Assembly: GCA_963680875.1 (NCBI GenBank)
Contig: OY804579.1
Coordinates: 33,837,804 to 33,901,803, forward strand
Source: Bathymodiolus brooksi
Lineage: Eukaryota; Mollusca; Bivalvia; Mytilida; Modiolidae
Direction of reading: 5' to 3'
DNA: 64,000 nt
Shown: positions 56,801 to 62,783 of the stretch, piece by piece
How positions within the stretch are numbered: position 1 is the stretch's first letter
Layout of the letters: every line of letters begins with the position of its first letter
Position numbers and translations under genes: made by a program
The notes under the pieces: model-generated
Databases searched by the model: none
What the model saw: only the letters and a program-made list of their open reading frames with translations
What the model was told of the DNA's origin: nothing

Positions 56801-57245
56801 AATATGAATAAAAGGCTTTTTTTTTTCTCAAAAACTACAAAGTGTTTGAAAACAAACAGTGCATGAATAACTAGATGATCCATACAGGCTCAAATGAGCA
56901 TCTAGTGTGTGTTTACTGCCATGTATGTTGATCAAAACTTTGGAAATCCTATCATTCCTGGTTTAAAAATTTGAGCCATATACATCACATGAAAGAAGTG
57001 AAAAGAAGTAAAAAAAATGTAATCAACACACTGTATGCACATATATGTGACTGCCCACTTTCATGGTTTGGTACAGGAAAAAAGTAAAGAATTGATTATT
57101 GTTTTTGACAATTTTAGCTAAGGAAGAAGAGAAAAGAGTACCAGGAGTGACACCTAAGTCAGCACCAGTGGTGGCAGCAGCTCATACAAAGACAAAAGAT
57201 GATGCTTACGATCAGTTTATGAGAGAAATGGAAGATTTGATATGA
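26747..57245 (+). CDS. WBP11: WBP11, WW domain-binding protein 11 (splicing factor); complete, 14 coding exons
   Basis: WBP11 (NpwBP/SIPP1) is a nuclear pre-mRNA splicing factor that binds WW domains (PQBP1 and others) and protein phosphatase 1. Fourteen GT-AG exons join in phase into 1761 bases, 586 residues (human about 641). N-terminus [20 protein letters not shown] is almost identical to vertebrate WBP11; then [68 protein letters not shown] and [10 protein letters not shown]. Residues 197-206 begin the first PPGPPPG WW ligand; 222-249 are acidic; KIRF at 255-258 fits the PP1-binding RVxF pattern; [10 protein letters not shown] follows. Residues 313-360 are Ser/Asp-rich then basic (RKRRRRR, likely nuclear localisation), 370-480 proline-rich, and the end [18 protein letters not shown] matches vertebrate WBP11. 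Start has A at -3 and G at +4. Confidence 0.97.
27545..31540 (+). mobile_element. Non-LTR retrotransposon (PHD finger - endonuclease - reverse transcriptase), inactivated, in WBP11 intron 1
   Basis: Sense-oriented LINE. Two PHD-like fingers ([11 protein letters not shown]...CCDSC at 27848; [11 protein letters not shown]...CCDSC at 28213) precede an apurinic endonuclease ([45 protein letters not shown]; 28570-29235) and an RT ([51 protein letters not shown], then [11 protein letters not shown] in another frame). Breaks: frameshifts near 27957 and 28326, an in-frame TAA at 29236-29238, a frameshift near 30510-30545 and more to 31110. The 3' end is GTATACCGAAAGAAGAAGAA. Jockey/CR1-like by domain order; the exact clade needs a tree. 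Confidence 0.92.
31700..32640 (+). mobile_element. hAT-like / zinc-finger transposase N-terminal fragment in WBP11 intron 1
   Basis: An open frame at 32153-32554 starts [20 protein letters not shown] and later has [20 protein letters not shown] followed by [22 protein letters not shown]. That pattern (W..Y....LYC..C.........TGC.NFK) is the TTF-type zinc finger of ZNF862/KIAA1586-like, hAT-derived proteins. The frame stops before any catalytic domain, so this is a truncated or non-autonomous relic. Flanking GGCCCAT and CCGGTAACCGG stretches were not resolved into terminal repeats. Confidence 0.6.
32714..32745 (+). CDS. WBP11: WBP11 coding exon 2
   Basis: A 32-bp microexon encoding [11 protein letters not shown] across the split codon; acceptor TTTTAG, donor GTAAAA. 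Basic N-terminal region. Too short to be found as an ORF; fixed by phase and homology. Confidence 0.94.
32783..33038 (-). mobile_element. SINE family A, copy 4 (WBP11 intron 2)
   Basis: Inverted copy: TTATGGTGTTTAATATCAC at the left, TTATATTGTGGCAGTCAGC, box-B-like AGCAGGATTCGAGCTCACAA, head ATGACCATGACAGCCCC at the right. Confidence 0.82.
33236..33530 (+). mobile_element. SINE family B, copy 1, tRNA-derived head (WBP11 intron 2)
   Basis: The head GGTGGTGTAATGGTTAGCGT (box A) and GGGTTCGTGACCC (box B), about 40 bp apart, look like a tRNA promoter. The body contains AAACCAAAGACTATGAAATA, TGCTGCTTCTCTGCTAGC and GTTGGCTCAGAATCACGATA; the end is CATGGCGTTAAACAATATT. The inverted copy at 45297-45572 shares the same blocks. 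Confidence 0.75.
33728..33821 (+). CDS. WBP11: WBP11 coding exon 3
   Basis: 94 bp encoding [20 protein letters not shown] then [11 protein letters not shown]. Acceptor ATTACAG after a TA microsatellite, donor GTAAGA. Aligns with vertebrate NKKQRMMVRAAVLKMKDP. Confidence 0.95.
34198..34424 (-). mobile_element. SINE family A, copy 5 (WBP11 intron 3)
   Basis: Inverted, slightly shortened copy: GTTTATGGTGTTTAACGAC, TTATATCGTGGCAGTCAG, TGTCGCAAGTCACTGACAAA, TTAGTGGTGATAGGCACTGA; the head is truncated. Confidence 0.78.
34934..35031 (+). CDS. WBP11: WBP11 coding exon 4
   Basis: 98 bp encoding [21 protein letters not shown] then [12 protein letters not shown]; acceptor TTAACAG after a T-run, donor GTAAGT. 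One of the most conserved parts of the family ([16 protein letters not shown] in vertebrates). Confidence 0.96.
35032..36430. other. WBP11 intron 4, first part, possible degraded elements
   Basis: No host gene recognised. A short open piece at 35580-35632 reads [18 protein letters not shown] and runs into GTAAGT; the QRKISAFF core resembles the KISFFT start of the hAT-like ORF at 32153, so it may be a relic of a related element. GTCCTGTCCTGACCTG near 35860 and GGACCTTCCGTCCTG near 36003 are partly inverted. Confidence 0.35.
36430..38597 (+). mobile_element. Helitron-like non-autonomous elements with internal ~200-bp repeats (WBP11 intron 4)
   Basis: Two starts TTAGCTCACC lie at 36433 and 37160, each preceded by the same ~60-bp flank (TATTGAGACT ... 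GTGTGGAAAGTTGACT). The second opens with an imperfect palindrome AGCTCACCTTGCC / GGCAATGTGAGCT. Inside, a unit TCTTCTCCTCTGAAACC ... GAACCGAAACTTGGTAGGAA ... AACATGGCCGCCACAGGCAA is repeated about seven times. The end GCCTCTAGTT at 38588-38597 carries CTAG, as Helitron 3' ends do. The class is inference. Confidence 0.55.
38716..38803 (+). CDS. WBP11: WBP11 coding exon 5
   Basis: 88 bp encoding [20 protein letters not shown] then KRLKLQLYF; acceptor TTGTAG, donor GTATAA. Predicted helical, continuing the conserved N-terminal domain. Confidence 0.95.
39270..42640 (+). repeat. ~311-bp satellite array (about 11 copies) in WBP11 intron 5
   Basis: The unit contains GAACTGTATAAGCATAATGA, TATTACGGGATTTTTTATGA, TTATGCAAATTAGAAAAAAG, TCTCAACCAAACTTTGCTGA, CCTTGGGTGGTCCCCTTTCA and TCCAAGATGGCCGCCATTAC. 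GAACTGTATAAGC recurs near 39305, 39617, 39932, 40240, 40545, 40858, 41170, 41480, 41797, 42104 and 42416. It is related to the repeats at 37200-38520 and 62830-64000. Chance ORFs of 60-116 codons arise in it on both strands. Confidence 0.92.
42641..43602 (+). mobile_element. 3' part of Helitron-like element (hairpin plus CTAG end)
   Basis: After the satellite comes a diverged part with three copies of ATTTCAAAAACTATAAGAGA-type sequence (42850, 43008, 43170) and CAAGATCTTCCTACCCTGCA. The terminus at 43583-43602 is the hairpin GGCTCC TG GGAGCC followed by TCTAGTT. A short GC hairpin a few bases before CTAG/CTRR is the hallmark of Helitron 3' ends. No Rep/helicase ORF is present, so it would be non-autonomous. 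Confidence 0.55.
43679..43738. repeat. Perfect 26-bp inverted repeat (hairpin) in WBP11 intron 5
   Basis: The left arm, CTTGTTTCTGGTAAAAAAAA then TATACC, and the right arm (43713-43738) are exact reverse complements around an 8-base loop AGTATCTA. This could be a small inverted-repeat transposon relic or fold as RNA. Confidence 0.9.
44723..44845. repeat. Long imperfect hairpin (~58-bp arms) in WBP11 intron 5
   Basis: The left arm starts GTACAAGATAGGGAAATCTC and runs to about 44778; the right arm ends GAGATTTCCCTATCTTGTGC. I count roughly nine mismatches over 58 paired positions, with a short loop near CTGCAAGCC. It may be a recent inverted duplication or a hairpin RNA source. Confidence 0.8.
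45061..45132 (+). CDS. WBP11: WBP11 coding exon 6
   Basis: 72 bp encoding [21 protein letters not shown] then QLT; acceptor TTATAG, donor GTAGGT (chosen because it restores phase with exon 7). Matches vertebrate AVKNAQHVEVESIPLPDMP. Confidence 0.94.
45297..45572 (-). mobile_element. SINE family B, copy 2 (WBP11 intron 6)
   Basis: Inverted relative to the copy at 33236. Read on the minus strand it has CATGCTCTCCTTGAGTGATC, AACCAAAGACTATAAAATTG, TTGCTGCTTCTCTGCTACGC and ends CTTGGCATTAAGCAACAATC. The box-B region is mutated. The 132-codon ORF across it is not a gene. Confidence 0.72.
45931..46932. mobile_element. Terminal-inverted-repeat DNA element, about 1 kb (WBP11 intron 6)
   Basis: The ends are 25-bp inverted repeats with one mismatch: ATACCGTATAACCGGTAATT plus TCTGC at the left, GCAGAAATTACCGGTTATAC plus TGTAT at the right. 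Secondary pairs (ATTTCTGCGGATTG, CAATTTCTGCGGTCC) sit just inside. The flanks share TCTT. The 108-codon ORF inside resembles nothing I know, so the element is probably non-autonomous. Confidence 0.75.
46951..47114 (+). mobile_element. SINE family A, copy 6, internally deleted (WBP11 intron 6)
   Basis: Head TGGTCATGATCGTATGGTAA, then ACAACTACCTATGCAATCAG, then directly GTGGCAGGTTGGTGGCTTTC (the box-B part is missing) and tail GTGGCATTAAACACCATAAC. It begins about 20 bp after the preceding element. Confidence 0.75.
47189..47282 (+). CDS. WBP11: WBP11 coding exon 7; its 5' splice site is duplicated downstream
   Basis: 94 bp encoding [21 protein letters not shown] then [10 protein letters not shown]; acceptor TTTACAG, donor GTAAGT. 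Matches vertebrate IPLPGAQPPSILKKTSAYG. The last 18 nt plus donor recur three times in intron 7 at a 64-bp spacing. Confidence 0.94.
47264..47520 (+). repeat. 64-bp tandem repeat (4 copies) carrying the WBP11 exon 7 5' splice site
   Basis: Units start at GAAAACATCTGGCTTTAG (true exon end) or GAAAACATCTGTCTTTAG (copies), followed by GTAAGTTGAA and ACATTTATTTATACATGTAA. GTAAGT starts at 47283, 47347, 47411 and 47475, an exact 64-bp period. The copies alternate GAATCAC and GAAGCAC. The last copy lacks a following exon fragment. Confidence 0.95.
47556..48126. mobile_element. Inverted-repeat element with TTAA ends (571 bp, WBP11 intron 7)
   Basis: The left end TTAAAGAGGCATTAGCTACG and the right end, whose reverse complement is TTAAAGGGGCATTATCTGCC, form about 20-bp inverted repeats with few mismatches. 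TTAA at both ends suggests a piggyBac-type target, but no transposase is present. Confidence 0.6.
48474..48595 (+). CDS. WBP11: WBP11 coding exon 8
   Basis: 122 bp encoding [21 protein letters not shown] then [20 protein letters not shown]; acceptor TATTAG, donor GTATTA. Carries the first proline-rich WW ligand ([11 protein letters not shown], as in vertebrate WBP11). Confidence 0.94.
48596..49009 (+). other. WBP11 intron 8
   Basis: 414 bp of AT-rich intron; nothing recognised beyond A/T runs. Confidence 0.7.
49010..49093 (+). CDS. WBP11: WBP11 coding exon 9
   Basis: 84 bp encoding an acidic stretch, [21 protein letters not shown] then EDDDDLP; acceptor TCTTAG, donor GTAAGT. Sequence is divergent from vertebrates but the acidic character and phase are conserved. 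Confidence 0.9.
49094..50484 (+). other. WBP11 intron 9, first part
   Basis: About 1.4 kb. Sequence around 49380-49990 has the look of a degraded dispersed element (AGAGGTGTTTACTG, GGAACACCTCTAATTT are partly inverted). The 92-codon minus-strand ORF is unrecognised. No RNA gene seen. Confidence 0.4.
50485..51127 (+). repeat. 48-bp minisatellite (about 13 copies) in WBP11 intron 9
   Basis: Unit: TATGGAGTACATTTGATAGC, TTGTATTTGTTTATTTGCCT, TGTTTTAA. It is very uniform (rare changes: GTCCAT for GTACAT, GTCTATT, AGCACAT, AGTTTG). It ends 58 bp before exon 10, so it sits in the branch-point and polypyrimidine region of that intron. 48 is divisible by three, hence a 243-codon plus-strand frame and a 115-codon minus-strand frame, both artefacts. 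Confidence 0.95.
51186..51373 (+). CDS. WBP11: WBP11 coding exon 10
   Basis: 188 bp encoding [21 protein letters not shown] and later [20 protein letters not shown]; acceptor TTTCAG, donor GTAAGT. KIRF (residues 255-258) fits the PP1-docking RVxF pattern, where vertebrates have [16 protein letters not shown] matches vertebrate [10 protein letters not shown]. Confidence 0.96.
51805..53106. mobile_element. Non-autonomous DNA transposon with CAGGGCTC ends (1.3 kb, WBP11 intron 10)
   Basis: The left end CAGGGCTCCCAC and right end GTGAGCCCTG are inverted repeats, flanked on both sides by CTTATG (51799-51804 and 53107-53112), a likely target duplication. Sub-terminal GAAGTGACTTCTCTTT and GACTTCCACTTCTCTTTTGG are also related. 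CAGGG termini are usual in hAT elements, though those make 8-bp duplications. No transposase ORF is visible. Confidence 0.7.
53657..53891 (+). CDS. WBP11: WBP11 coding exon 11
   Basis: 235 bp. Starts [20 protein letters not shown], continues with alternating basic/acidic residues to [16 protein letters not shown] and ends [19 protein letters not shown]. Acceptor TGTTAG, donor GTAAAA. Likely contains the nuclear localisation signal and the start of the main WW-binding region. Confidence 0.95.
54059..54292 (+). mobile_element. SINE family A, copy 7 (WBP11 intron 11)
   Basis: Head TATGATCGTATGATAGTTGG, CTATCACCACTAAGGTTGTG, box-B-like GTGTTCGAATGCC, then ACAACATTATGTGATAAAGT and tail GTGACGTTAAACACCATAAC. 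Sense to WBP11. Confidence 0.8.
54552..54697. mobile_element. Degenerate short inverted-repeat element (MITE), relative of 54959-55080
   Basis: ACTGTACTGCACAGACCGTA at the left and TATTTGTGCAAATGCAGTCC at the right, with the interior AATTAATTTACACTTAAGGT shared with the better-kept copy 260 bp downstream. Confidence 0.5.
54959..55080. mobile_element. Short inverted-repeat element (122-bp MITE, WBP11 intron 11)
   Basis: ACTGGGTTGCACAAACGTTA at the left pairs with GAGGTTTGTGCAACCCAGT at the right, and the pairing continues inward through TTAAATTTAAGTGTCAAT / ATTGAGACTTAAATTTAA. Almost the whole element folds on itself. Confidence 0.75.
55324..55494 (+). CDS. WBP11: WBP11 coding exon 12
   Basis: 171 bp, proline/glycine-rich: [20 protein letters not shown] then [20 protein letters not shown]. 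Aligns with vertebrate [20 protein letters not shown]. Acceptor TTTTTAG, donor GTAAGT. Confidence 0.96.
55495..56312 (+). other. WBP11 intron 12
   Basis: 818 bp of AT-rich intron with nothing recognised. Confidence 0.7.
56313..56603 (+). CDS. WBP11: WBP11 coding exon 13
   Basis: 291 bp: [18 protein letters not shown], then [34 protein letters not shown] and [20 protein letters not shown]. Aligns with vertebrate TISAKPQI and ITRFVPTALRVRRE. Acceptor ATTTAAG, donor GTGGGT. Confidence 0.95.
56604..57117 (+). other. WBP11 intron 13
   Basis: 514 bp of AT-rich intron with nothing recognised. Confidence 0.7.
57118..57245 (+). CDS. WBP11: WBP11 coding exon 14 (stop codon)
   Basis: 128 bp: [21 protein letters not shown] then [20 protein letters not shown] and I, TGA stop at 57243-57245. 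Vertebrate WBP11 ends TKDDVYEAFMKEMEGLL. Confidence 0.96.
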
Positions 57246-59050
57246 AGAGCAAACATGGTAAAAATATTTTTTTTATAATTGAAAATTGCTGTATATTTAA
57301 ATATTGTATGATTTTTATTAGGGAAAAAAAACATAATTAAAAGTCAGCACCACAAAGTGTTTATTACAGATATGGCAACTAATGGAAATGAGAGAAAATG
57401 TTTATTTTACACCCAAAAAACTGACTGAGGACATACTACTTGTGTTACTTATCTCACAGTCATACAAGTGAAGGTTAGTTTGGTCATGTTCTGATGTTCC
57501 TCTAGTCTGTAATTCTAGTGATTATGTACTTTATATTTGTAGCTTATTACTGTGACGTCATGTCTACTTCTAGATGTTGATATCATCAGTAACATTATTA
57601 TGTAGGTGACATAATCTTACAAGCAGTCTTCACACTAATTTTTTCAGACCACTTGCCCCATAATAGCCTACTTGTCCAAACCATATTGTACTAGCCGGAA
57701 AAGAAAAAATATATTTTATGGTATTACTTAGCAGCTGAGTTGAAATCTCTTTTCAATCGCCATTTATGTCTGTCACTGACGTCATGGTATTTTATACCGT
57801 CTTGTCTCATCACGGCACTGCCTTTTACAAAAACAGAATCTTTTTCCATCGCCCCATCTTCCTTACATGCCGTACAGAACATGAGCCTGTCTGTATATTT
57901 CGGCCCTGCATCCAGCTGAACTGGAACGACCTTTCCCACGTTTCTTCATATATTTTTTTTACAATCAACAGTCTGCGTGTCATCTTTTATTTTCCGTTTT
58001 TTGCCAGGTATGGCATCTTTGTGATATTTCAGAAACATTTTGAATTTTCAAACTCAACTTTTAACTTTCGGAACGTTTCTATTTAAATCTTTAGCATTTG
58101 TGTAAAATCCGGAACATGTGTTTGTGCGAAAATATGTGCTTACGTCACTTTATGTGTCAATACATAGTACACAAATATGTGACATGTTTTGGAAAATACA
58201 TTGTCAAAAATGTTCGAAATTGTCATTATAAAATTGAATTCTTTTGAAAAAACATTCTGATGATCATGTAAATACAAATCAAGAAGTAAAAAGTTTACTT
58301 GCCCGTTCGGGCTTGTGCCTATGAAATTTCTCTTGTCCAACGGACGAACTACTTGTCCCAGGCTTCAGGCAAGTGGGTTACATCGAAGACTGGCAAGCAA
58401 TGAAACGTGACTCCCATTCTGGAATAACAAAAACAAGTATAAAAACTGGCTTCTGTCAGGTAATTTGTAAGAAACTTTGTAGTTCAAAACAATTTTATGT
58501 TGGAAGATAAATCAGATCACATCTGAGAAGTAAAAGTTTTATCTTTATAATTGTATTAAAATATAGACCATACACATTAAACAGAGAGAACAGAGGTACA
58601 TGTAGGTACGATTTAGACATAAGCTTCAAACTCCATAAAAGTCATGTAAATTTGTATTCAATTAAATTGACCTTTTTCTCTAAATTGCTAAATATAAATA
58701 CTATCTGAAAATCTTAGTATATTTAAAAAGAAGGTGACAGAAGTAAAGTTGAAGAGTAAAATTAGGCAGATTAAAGTATTTAAATAATGTATTAATGTTT
58801 TATAGTTTGTGAATATTGTAGATTATCTCCCATTATTTTGTATAGGTAAACCAGAAATAGTTATCTCCCTTTAAATGTCATTATTTTTATATTTTTGACA
58901 TGTATGAGTTTATACACACACTGACATAGAATAATTGGGAACCTTTTTTTTTATTTCTCCCATAGATCATGTTACATGTTATATTTTTATATGACAGGTT
59001 GTTGTGTCATCAGATGACACCTGTTAGTGTTAAAATTTCACCTTTGAATC
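57246..59050 (+). other. WBP11 3' UTR / downstream region with a possible inserted element
   Basis: ATTAAA at 57336-57341 is a possible polyadenylation signal, but transcripts could run further. From about 57632 to 58410 the ends GTCTTCACACTAATTTTTTC with ACCACTTGCC and GGCAAGTGGGTTACATCGAA with GAC are partly inverted, and internal CTTGTCC blocks resemble those near 44240-44310. A degraded DNA element is likely but not proven. Confidence 0.4.
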
Positions 59051-59057
59051 TTCTTCT

Positions 59058-59275
59058 GGGGCCGCCGTGGTCGTGATCGTATGGTAGTTGGATTTATAAC
59101 TACCTATGCAATCAGTGCCTCTCACCCCCAGGCAAGGTGTATTTGATACAACATTATGTGATGAAGTTTGTCTGTGACTTGCGACAGGGTACTTCGGTTT
59201 CCCCCACCAATAAAACTGACCACCACGATATAACTGAAATATTGTTTAAACTGGTGTTAAATACCATAACCCTCA
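59058..59275 (+). mobile_element. SINE family A, copy 8 (downstream of WBP11)
   Basis: Head GCCGCCGTGGTCGTGATCGT and ATGGTAGTTGGATTTATAAC, then ACAACATTATGTGATGAAGT, CCAATAAAACTGACCACCAC and tail TGGTGTTAAATACCATAACC. Best-kept head of the family. Confidence 0.8.
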
Positions 59276-59446
59276 CTCTCACCCCCTTTAATATTCTTCT
59301 GTAAAATTAAACCAACCTTGACTTGATGGTCCTTTGATTGGTCATGTTTCAAAATTATATTGTATGCTCAACCTCCATTAAAGAAGTCCACAGTTACTAA
59401 AAATAGAAATTTCCATAAAGAGCTCAAATTTCTACATTGAACTGAA

Positions 59447-59545
59447 GATGTGGTCGAGTGGTCTGGGGCACTGGACGTAAGGCTAAGCGAATGGTGCTGC
59501 AGTGTATCAATGGTGTGGGTTCAAATCCTGTCGAGGGAAGAACAA
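59447..59545 (+). repeat. tRNA-like sequence, probably a SINE head
   Basis: Box-A-like TGTGGTCGAGTGGTCTGGGG and box-B-like GGGTTCAAATCC about 55 bp later, the spacing of a long-variable-arm (Ser/Leu-type) tRNA. The 5' and 3' ends do not pair into an acceptor stem, so it is not called as a functional tRNA. A (TA)n run follows at 59558-59593. Confidence 0.55.
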
Positions 59546-59555
59546 AAATTCAGAC

Positions 59556-59557
<2 letters not shown>

Positions 59558-59593
<36 letters not shown>
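59558..59593. repeat. (TA)n microsatellite
   Basis: About 18 uninterrupted TA units. Confidence 0.95.
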
Positions 59594-59595
<2 letters not shown>

Positions 59596-59599
59596 CAGG

Positions 59600-60655
59600 T
59601 TTTTCTTTTAAATTTGTAATTTTGATGATATTTATTAATTATGCAAAAGAGACCTATTTTGACTAAAAACCATTTCAAAATAACCCCATCTGAAAGAAAG
59701 CTGGGTCAAATCCAAACAAACTTGTCTGGTATGGTCTCTGGATGGTGTGGTTTCAAAAATCATTCTTTTACAATTGTCTTTAAGAAAGCCCATTTGGTAA
59801 ATGTATCTGCTAATTTAAGGGTGTAGGCCTGGAGTATGGGAGACAGCTCTATGTTCATTGTCTTCTCAAATATATGGTCATCTGTGCATTTGAAAATCCC
59901 CCCTCAATTCCAAGCTTCTTGGCAACACAGATTGTTTACATTGGATATGGGCAGTTTAAAAAAAATGACTCCTTTTCCTTTTACCTTTCTATAGCTGTGC
60001 TCCTTGTTATTTATATCTTAATGCTGCTAATAAGAGTGTGTTATTATTATATGCTTATGCCCACAAAATATCATTGAAATATCTCTTTCCAGAAAAAATT
60101 GCCATCGAAATATGTTGTTAAAAATGCCAGGAGTGAAACACATTTTGTGTGACAAACTTTTTTCCAATGAATTTCAAGGGTTTGTCAAATAGAAAATATT
60201 AAATATATACACCAACATCTTAGATATTATGAAACTATAGTACAATTGCTTTATTTTTCAGGAAATCACTTACCCCTGGTAATGATTTATAAAATAAAAT
60301 GGCCACATTGAAAAACTTAATACTAAAATATACTGGTATGAAAAATATCAATATATTGAAAAGAAAGTGTCATGTTGGAATAAATGTAGTGTTTTTAGAG
60401 TGTGATATTGAAATTGTATGATGTATGTTTCATGAAAAACATTTTCATTGCCCCCATGAACATGCATGTTTGCACCGTTTTGACCTTCACATAATTATTT
60501 GGTGACCAGAAAATGTCAGAAGGGTAAGCAAGATATATTTACATTGTGGTCATTTTATACATTGTTATACTTTGTTGAATTTTGTATTATTTTTTAGCAC
60601 TTCATGAGTCTGTGACTATTAGTAACAAGATGTAAATTAATTTTATGGTAGTAAC
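59600..60655. other. Intergenic region without a recognised gene
   Basis: About 1 kb. The short ORFs are unlike known proteins. The part around 59690-59740 (TGAAAGAAAGCTGGGTCAAA, GGATGGTGTGGTTTC) is a distant relative of the satellite units nearby. Confidence 0.5.
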
Positions 60656-60659
60656 AAAA

Positions 60660-62330
60660 TGGAAATCTATGTTTGGGGAATTTTTTTTGTAATATCTGAT
60701 CCTCTCGGAAATTCAAGATGGCTGCCATGACTCGACTTAGTTTAACATTGGACCCTATGGGAATTTCACATTTTCATCTTTTTTTCTGAAACCACAAAAG
60801 AGATTTGAACCAAACTTGGCAGAAATGTTCATTGGATGGTCATATACAAGATTTTTGTTTTTGGCGCTGATCGGAAATCCAACATGGCTGCCAGGGCCCA
60901 TAATGTGTTCTGATTGGTCGAAATTTTAAAAATCTTCTTGTTAGAAACCACTAAGCCAATTGAATTGTGACTTTGCAGGAATGATCATTGGGTGGTCCTG
61001 TACTAAATTTGTGAATCGTTTGCCGATCGAAATTCAAGATGGCCGCCATGACTCAACTTAGTTTAACATAGGACCCTATGGGAATTTCACATTTTCATCT
61101 TTTTTTCTGAAACCACAAAACAGATTTGAATCAAACTTGGCAGAAATGTTCATTGGATGGTCATATACAAGATTTTTGTTTTTGGCACTGATCGGAAATC
61201 CAACATGGCTGCCAGGGCCCATAATGTGTTCTGATTGGTTGAAATTTTAAAAATCTTCTTGTTAGAAACCACTAAGCCAATTGAATTGTGACTTTGCAGG
61301 AATGATCATTGGGTGGTCCTGTACTAAACTTGTGAATCGTTTGCCGATCGGAAATTCAAGATGGCCACCATGACTCGACTTAATTTAACATTGGACCCTA
61401 TGGGAATTTCACATTTTCATCTTTTTTTCTGAAACCACAAAACAGATTTGAATCAAACTTGGCAGAAATGTTCATTGGATGGTCATATACAAGATTTTTG
61501 TTTTTGGCACTGATCGGAAATCCAACATGGCTGCCAGGGCCCATAATGTGTTCTGATTGGTCGAAATTTAAAAAATCTTCTTGTTAGAAACCACTAAGCC
61601 AATTGAATTGTGACTTTGCAGGAATGATCATTGGGTGGTCCTGTACTAAACTTGTGAATCGTTTGCCAATCGGAAATTCAAGATGGCCACCATGACTCGA
61701 CTTAGTTTAACATTGGACCCTATGGGAATTTCACATTTTCATCTTTTTTTCTGTATGTTCATTGGATGGCCATATACAAGATTTTTGTTTTTGGCACTGA
61801 TCGGAAATCCAACATGGCTGCCAGGGCCCATAATGTGTTCTGATTGGTCGAAAATTTTAAAAATCTTCTTGTTAAAAAACCACTAAGCCAATTGAATTGT
61901 GACTTTGCATGAATGATCATTGGGTGGTCCTGTACTAAAGTTGTGGATCGTTTGCTGATCGGAAATTCAAGATGGTTGCCATGACTCGACTTAATTTTAA
62001 CATAGGACCCTATGGAAAAAATGTTTAAAAGTCTTCTCCTCTGAAACCAGTAAGTCAATTTAAAGCAAACATGGCATGAATGGTCCTTAGGTGGTCTGGT
62101 CAACTTTCAAAATTATGTCCTGTGACCCCGACCTCCATCCAAGATGGCCGCTCTCAGTGGACATAGAATTAACATAGGACCCTATGGGAAAAATGTTTAA
62201 AAAAAATTCCCTCTGAAACCAGTAAGCCAATTTAAAGCAAACATGGCATGAATGGTCCTTAAATGGTCAACTTTCAAAATTATATCCAGTGACCCAAACC
62301 TCCATCCAAGATGGCCACCATCAGCGGCAG
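60660..62330 (+). repeat. ~321-bp tandem repeat (about 4-5 copies) downstream of WBP11
   Basis: The unit contains GACCCTATGGGAATTTCACA, TTTTTTTCTGAAACCACAAA, ATCGGAAATCCAACATGGCT, GCCAGGGCCCATAATGTGTT and GGAATGATCATTGGGTGGTC. GGGAATTTCAC recurs at about 60759, 61080, 61400 and 61722. The last units (62000-62330) diverge. It is related to, but distinct from, the 311-bp array. Confidence 0.88.
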
Positions 62331-62334
62331 AGCT

Positions 62335-62783
62335 CCAGATAAGCTGCGTATTTGCGTTTTTTACACTATGAAAACGAGTAAAAACGCATGTATTATCAGA
62401 TCAGAGTGTACATTTACGCATACATATTGCTGTGTAAGCATAGTTTCCAAATTCGGAGCGTACTTGTACGCTGTTGACGATAATACATCGTGTACATAAA
62501 CAATACATTTTTGACTTTGAGAAATTCCCCATAATTACTTCTCTTTATACTTTTCGAAAGAGAAAGTGTATACATCCGAGGGGTACTGAATATTTGCCTT
62601 TCTAAGCATCGATGTCAAAAGAGATCTGATTGGATGTTTAGGATAAATCATCCAATCGCGGTCAATATTACAAATAAATGCGGTTTAGTTAAGAACTAAA
62701 ACGAAAGTGAATTTGGGAACACGTTGTTCGTTGAAAATGAGCAAGAACATGAATAAGCGCGCTATGGAAAATTATATACTTTT
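62335..62783. other. Unassigned 450 bp between the 321-bp tandem repeat and the Helitron-like element
   Basis: No gene recognised; contains TTCTCTTTATACTTTTCGAA and AGAGAAAGTGTATACATCCG, which are loosely inverted. Confidence 0.4.

Noticed and set aside
59447..59545. Functional tRNA-Ser or tRNA-Leu gene
   Set aside because: Boxes A and B are present but the acceptor stem does not pair; more likely a SINE head.
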